Program-made: the position numbers and the translations under genes
Part shown: in pieces, positions 5,397-7,794 of the stretch
Numbering within the stretch: position 1 is the stretch's first letter
Layout: each line of letters begins with the position of its first letter
The notes under the pieces: generated by a model
Told to the model about the DNA's origin: nothing
Database searches by the model: none
What the model saw: only the letters and a program-made list of their open reading frames with translations
Source: RBG-16-66-20 sp039931635
Lineage (GTDB): Bacteria; Pseudomonadota; Gammaproteobacteria; Burkholderiales; SG8-39
Direction: 5' to 3'
DNA: 7,794 nt
Assembly: GCA_039931635.1 (NCBI GenBank)
Contig: JBDTRO010000067.1
Location: forward strand, 1-7,794

Positions 5397-6059
5397 ATGG
5401 CTTTCCGCATCGCTGCCTCGATCCTTTCCGCGGATTTCGCGCGCCTCGGCGAAGAGGTGGCCGCGCTCGAGAAGGCCGGCGCCGACCTGCTGCATTTCGA
5501 CGTCATGGACAACCATTACGTGCCCAACCTCACCATAGGCCCGCTGGTTTGCGCGTCGCTGCGGCCGGTCACGAAGATGGCGATCGACGTGCACCTGATG
5601 GTGAAGCCGGTGGACCGGATCGTGCCGGAGTTCGCGAAGGCCGGCGCCAACATCATCAGCTTCCACCCCGAAGCCTCCGATCACGTCGATCGCACGATCG
5701 CGCTGATCCGGGAGTCGGGCTGCAAGGCCGGCCTGGTTTTCAATCCGGCGACGCCGCTGTCCTACCTGGACCACACGCTGGACAAGCTCGACCTGGTGCT
5801 GATGATGTCGGTGAATCCGGGGTTCGGCGGCCAGCAGTTCATCGCCTCGGTGCTGCCCAAGATTGCCGAGGTGAGGAAGAGGATCAGGGCTTCGGGCCGC
5901 GAGATCTGGCTGGAGGTCGACGGCGGTGTCAAGACCGACAACATCGCCGATGTCGCCAGGGCGGGCGCCGACACTTTCGTCGCCGGCTCGGCGATTTTCG
6001 GTTCGAAGGATTACACTGCGACGATCCGCGAAATGCGCGCACGCCTCGCCGTGGTATAG
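5397..6059 (+). CDS. rpe: Ribulose-phosphate 3-epimerase
   Basis: The 220-residue protein interconverts D-ribulose 5-phosphate and D-xylulose 5-phosphate in the pentose phosphate and Calvin pathways, in the cytosol. It is a complete TIM barrel at the usual length (about 220-225). Visible family motifs are IAASILSADF (5-14), LLHFDVMDNHYVPNLTIGP (31-49) with metal ligands H33 and D35, DVHLMV (64-69) with H66, MMSVNPGFGGQQF (136-148) and WLEVDGGV (171-178) with D175. D35 and D175 are the expected acid/base pair. The phosphate-binding loop is at VAGSAIFG (195-202). The ATG at 5397 gives the standard N-terminus MAFRIAASIL. The rpe-trp linkage is common in beta- and gammaproteobacteria, but gph, which often sits between rpe and trpE there, is absent. 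Its stop codon lies inside the candidate trp promoter. Confidence 0.98.
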   Translation: MAFRIAASILSADFARLGEEVAALEKAGADLLHFDVMDNHYVPNLTIGPLVCASLRPVTKMAIDVHLMVKPVDRIVPEFAKAGANIISFHPEASDHVDRTIALIRESGCKAGLVFNPATPLSYLDHTLDKLDLVLMMSVNPGFGGQQFIASVLPKIAEVRKRIRASGREIWLEVDGGVKTDNIADVARAGADTFVAGSAIFGSKDYTATIREMRARLAVV

Positions 6060-6060
6060 T
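6052..6060 (+). promoter_or_regulatory. Candidate extended -10 promoter for the trp leader
   Basis: TGGTATAGT is an extended -10 element (TGn plus a hexamer one mismatch from TATAAT), which would compensate for the missing -35. It overlaps the rpe stop codon (TAG, 6057-6059). Transcription would start near 6067, three bases before the trpL GTG. An additional rpe read-through message remains possible. Confidence 0.5.
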
Positions 6061-6069
6061 TTCCTGGTC

Positions 6070-6135
6070 GTGAAAAAACGCTCCAACACTCCTGCAATCC
6101 TCTCCTGGCGCCGCTGGCGCTCCTGGCGCAGCTAA
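6070..6135 (+). CDS. trpL: trp operon leader peptide with three Trp codons
   Basis: A 21-codon frame reads (V/M)KKRSNTPAILSWRRWRSWRS and ends with TAA. Three TGG codons (6106-6108, 6115-6117, 6124-6126) fall within seven codons, where a 21-residue peptide would be expected to contain about 0.3 Trp, and the frame lies just upstream of trpE. This is the hallmark of ribosome-mediated Trp attenuation: at low Trp-tRNA the ribosome stalls on these codons and changes the folding of the leader RNA. The start is GTG at 6070, with AAA AAA following; there is no Shine-Dalgarno, and a -10-like sequence just upstream suggests a leaderless start. The Arg-rich context (six Arg in 21) is partly a product of the GC-rich base composition. 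The start codon is the least certain part. Confidence 0.8.
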   Translation: MKKRSNTPAILSWRRWRSWRS

Positions 6136-6149
6136 TTCTGGTTGTGCCG
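6124..6149 (+). promoter_or_regulatory. trp leader RNA stem A
   Basis: Bases 6124-6132 (TGGCGCAGC) can pair with 6141-6149 (GTTGTGCCG) as nine continuous pairs, three of them G-U, around an eight-base loop. The 5' arm holds the third Trp codon and the loop starts with the trpL stop codon, so ribosome position would directly open or allow this stem. Found by eye; no folding energy was computed. Confidence 0.45.
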
Positions 6150-6167
6150 CGGGACGTTTTGTCCCGC
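6149..6167 (+). terminator. trp leader hairpin, possible attenuator without U tract
   Basis: GCGGGAC (6149-6155) and GTCCCGC (6161-6167) form a perfect 7-bp GC-rich stem with a GTTTT loop, 13 bases after the trpL stop. The position is right for an attenuator terminator. It is followed by ACCCCCGCAG rather than a run of T, so intrinsic termination would be atypical. It could instead act as a pause hairpin or as part of translational control. Confidence 0.5.
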
Positions 6168-6199
6168 ACCCCCGCAGTACCCCGGTAATCGGTTGGATA

Positions 6200-6206
6200 G
6201 CAGGAG
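6200..6206 (+). promoter_or_regulatory. trpE Shine-Dalgarno, complementary to leader elements
   Basis: GCAGGAG, with AGGAG six bases before the trpE ATG, is a strong ribosome-binding site and fixes the trpE start. It is a perfect seven-base complement of CTCCTGC at 6089-6095 in trpL. Its CAGGAG core also pairs with CTCCTG at 6102-6107 and 6120-6125, which overlap the first and third Trp codons. Confidence 0.65.
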
Positions 6207-6212
6207 ATTTTC

Positions 6213-7715
6213 ATGACTGAGCTCGAATTCCAGAGCCTCGCCAAGCAGGGCTACACCCGCGTTCCGGTGGTGGCGGAAGCGCGCGCCGATCTCTACACGC
6301 CGCTCGCGGTTTACCTCAAGCTGGCGAACGGTCCTTTTACCTATCTGCTCGAATCGGTGGTCGGCGGCGAGCGCTTCGGGCGCTATTCGTTCATCGGCCT
6401 CGCCTGCTCGGAGCGGATCGACGTGCGAGGTGGTGTCGTGAGGCGTCTCCTGCGCGAGGCGCGCGGCAAGGACGTATGCATCGAAACAGTCGGAACCGGC
6501 GATGCGCCCGCCGATCCATTCGAATACCTGCGCGGCTATCTTGCGCGCCAGAACGTGGCGCCGGTTCCCGCGGCGCTACGGTTCGGCGGCGGGCTGGTCG
6601 GCTATTTTGGCTATGAATCGGTGCGGCACATCGAACCCACGGCGCTCAAGGGCGGCAAGCCCGACGCCCTGGAAACCCCGGACATGCTGCTGCTCGTGTC
6701 CGATGAGCTCGCCGTGATGGACAACGTCCTTGGCAAGCTTTACCTCGTGGTCTACGCCGACCCGCGCGAACCCGGCGCCCACCGCGCCGCCCGCGAGCGG
6801 CTTGAGCGCCTGCATTCGCGGCTGGCTTCGCCCCTGCCGGAGCCCGCCATGCTCTCCCACGGCGAGGCAGCGCCGCCTGCGCCGGTCGCGATGGATTGCT
6901 CGTTTACCGAGGGGGATTTCCTCGCCGCGGTGAAGCGCTCGAAAGAATACATCTTCGCGGGCGATTGCATGCAGGTGCAGATTTCCCAGCGCAGCTCGCG
7001 CCCCTTCGATGCGCCGCCGCTCGAGCTCTACCGCGCGCTGCGCGGCGTCAACCCGTCGCCCTACATGTACTACTTCGATTTCGGCGACCACCACGTCGTC
7101 GGCGCGTCGCCCGAAATCATGGTGCGGCTCTCGGGCGGCGATGTGACGCTGCGCCCGATCGCCGGCACGCGTCCGCGCGGCAGGACGCCGGAGGAGGATG
7201 CGAAGACCGCGCAGGAATTGCTGGCCGATCCGAAGGAGCGCGCCGAACACGTGATGCTGATCGATCTGGGCCGCAACGACGTCGGGCGCGTGGCGCAGAC
7301 AGGAACCGTGCGGGTCACCGAAAAGATGGCCATCGAACGCTATTCGCACGTCATGCACATCGTGTCCAACGTCGAGGGCCGGGTGGCGCCGGGACTGGAC
7401 GCGATAGACGTGTTCAAGGCGAGCTTCCCGGCCGGCACCGTGACCGGAGCGCCGAAGGTGCGCGCCATGCAGATCATCGACGAACTCGAGCCGGTCAAGC
7501 GCGGCGTCTACAGCGGCGCGGTCGGTTACCTCGGGTTCAACGGCGATATGGATGTCGCGATCGCGATCCGGACCGCGGTACTGAAGGACGGCACGCTGCA
7601 TGTGCAGGCTGCGGCCGGGATCGTCGCCGACTCCGATCCGCAGTCGGAATGGCGCGAAACCCAGCACAAGACGAGGGCGATACTTCGGGCAGCGGAGGTC
7701 GCATGCTCCTCATGA
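6213..7715 (+). CDS. trpE: Anthranilate synthase component I
   Basis: The 500-residue protein is the large subunit of anthranilate synthase, which converts chorismate and ammonia (or glutamine via TrpG) to anthranilate, the first committed step of tryptophan synthesis in the cytosol. The N-terminal domain carries the LLES motif (45-48) of the tryptophan feedback site, followed by RYSFIG (57-62). The chorismate-binding catalytic domain (about 230-495) shows GDCMQVQISQR (250-260), ASPEIMVRL (298-306), LRPIAGTRPRGRT (313-325), HVMLIDLGRNDVGRV (346-360), SHVMHIVSNVEG (378-389), SFPAGTVTGAPKVRAMQII (404-422) and QAAAGIVADSDPQSEW (465-480). All expected catalytic blocks are present and the length is typical. 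The ATG at 6213 has an AGGAG site six bases upstream. Expression is probably controlled by the trpL leader. The 3' end overlaps trpG by 13 bp, which suggests coupled synthesis of the two subunits. Confidence 0.98.
   Translation: MTELEFQSLAKQGYTRVPVVAEARADLYTPLAVYLKLANGPFTYLLESVVGGERFGRYSFIGLACSERIDVRGGVVRRLLREARGKDVCIETVGTGDAPADPFEYLRGYLARQNVAPVPAALRFGGGLVGYFGYESVRHIEPTALKGGKPDALETPDMLLLVSDELAVMDNVLGKLYLVVYADPREPGAHRAARERLERLHSRLASPLPEPAMLSHGEAAPPAPVAMDCSFTEGDFLAAVKRSKEYIFAGDCMQVQISQRSSRPFDAPPLELYRALRGVNPSPYMYYFDFGDHHVVGASPEIMVRLSGGDVTLRPIAGTRPRGRTPEEDAKTAQELLADPKERAEHVMLIDLGRNDVGRVAQTGTVRVTEKMAIERYSHVMHIVSNVEGRVAPGLDAIDVFKASFPAGTVTGAPKVRAMQIIDELEPVKRGVYSGAVGYLGFNGDMDVAIAIRTAVLKDGTLHVQAAAGIVADSDPQSEWRETQHKTRAILRAAEVACSS
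7694..7698 (+). promoter_or_regulatory. Shine-Dalgarno of trpG inside trpE
   Basis: GGAGG lies four bases before the ATG at 7703 and thirteen before the ATG at 7712. The nearer ATG gives the family-typical start MLLMIDNYDSFTF, so it is preferred despite slightly tight spacing. Confidence 0.6.
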
Positions 7716-7794
7716 TCGACAATTACGACTCCTTCACCTTCAACCTGGTGCAGTATTTCGGCGAACTCGGCAGCGACGTCAAAGTGGTCCGCAA
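7703..7794 (+). CDS. trpG: Anthranilate synthase component II (glutamine amidotransferase), 5' part only
   Basis: The first 30 residues, opening MLLMIDNYDSFTFNLVQYFG, are visible before the window ends. The LLMIDNYDSFTFNLVQYFGEL block is the first strand and helix of the class I glutamine amidotransferase domain of TrpG/PabA, which supplies ammonia from glutamine to TrpE. The catalytic Cys-His-Glu triad lies beyond the edge. It overlaps trpE by 13 bp in another frame. The protein could also serve p-aminobenzoate synthesis (PabA), as in some bacteria with a single shared subunit; the trpE linkage favours trpG. Confidence 0.93.
   Translation, partial: MLLMIDNYDSFTFNLVQYFGELGSDVKVVR

Noticed and set aside
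5358..6089. N-terminal extension of the apaG frame running antisense through rpe
   Set aside because: The frame stays open by base composition only. ApaG proteins are about 125 residues and the ATG at 5357 gives exactly that length.
1..7794. Mobile elements, tRNA genes, CRISPR arrays or attachment sites
   Set aside because: No transposase or integrase motifs, no cloverleaf-like segment, no regular spaced repeats, and no flanking duplications were seen on either strand.

Overview
This is a GC-rich (roughly 65% G+C), gene-dense chromosomal window from a proteobacterium. The divergent apaG/rpe pair followed by trpE and trpG, together with the protein sequences, points to a betaproteobacterium or a close relative, probably one without a well-known cultured representative. 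I see no transposon, tRNA, rRNA, CRISPR array or integration scar. Both strands are used, and nearly all bases are coding.

Left half (1-4963). A metallo-beta-lactamase-fold hydrolase, cut by the left edge, runs leftward. It starts head-to-head with a rightward gene for a 906-residue ABC-exporter-like protein, with only 14 bp between the two start codons. The ABC protein has a normal-looking six-helix membrane half, but every ATPase motif is altered (Walker A Lys, Q-loop Gln, LSGGQ, catalytic Glu and H-loop His), and about 290 extra residues sit inside its nucleotide-binding domain. Next, in the same operon, is a 151-residue stand-alone cyclic-nucleotide-binding protein without a DNA-binding domain. 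Facing it from the other strand is a class III adenylate/guanylate cyclase. A nucleotide cyclase, a cyclic-nucleotide receptor, a candidate hydrolase from a fold that includes class II phosphodiesterases, and a degenerate ABC membrane protein together suggest an uncharacterised cyclic-nucleotide-linked membrane module. This is the best candidate in the window for an undescribed system.

Right half (4964-7794). apaG runs leftward and is tightly followed by the cyclase, whose Shine-Dalgarno sequence overlaps the apaG stop codon. rpe diverges from apaG across a 39-bp spacer. After rpe, a 153-bp leader contains a 21-codon peptide with three Trp codons (trpL), a perfect 7-bp hairpin without a U tract, and three CUCCUG elements complementary to the trpE Shine-Dalgarno. 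trpE follows, overlapping by 13 bp the start of trpG, which runs off the right edge.

Expression pattern. The four transcription-unit starts where I expect a promoter (ABC gene, apaG, rpe, trpL) have a -10-like TANNNT hexamer only 6-10 nt before the start codon and no Shine-Dalgarno, suggesting leaderless or nearly leaderless mRNAs. The MBL gene and the operon-internal genes (cNMP-binding protein, cyclase, trpE, trpG) have clear Shine-Dalgarno sequences.
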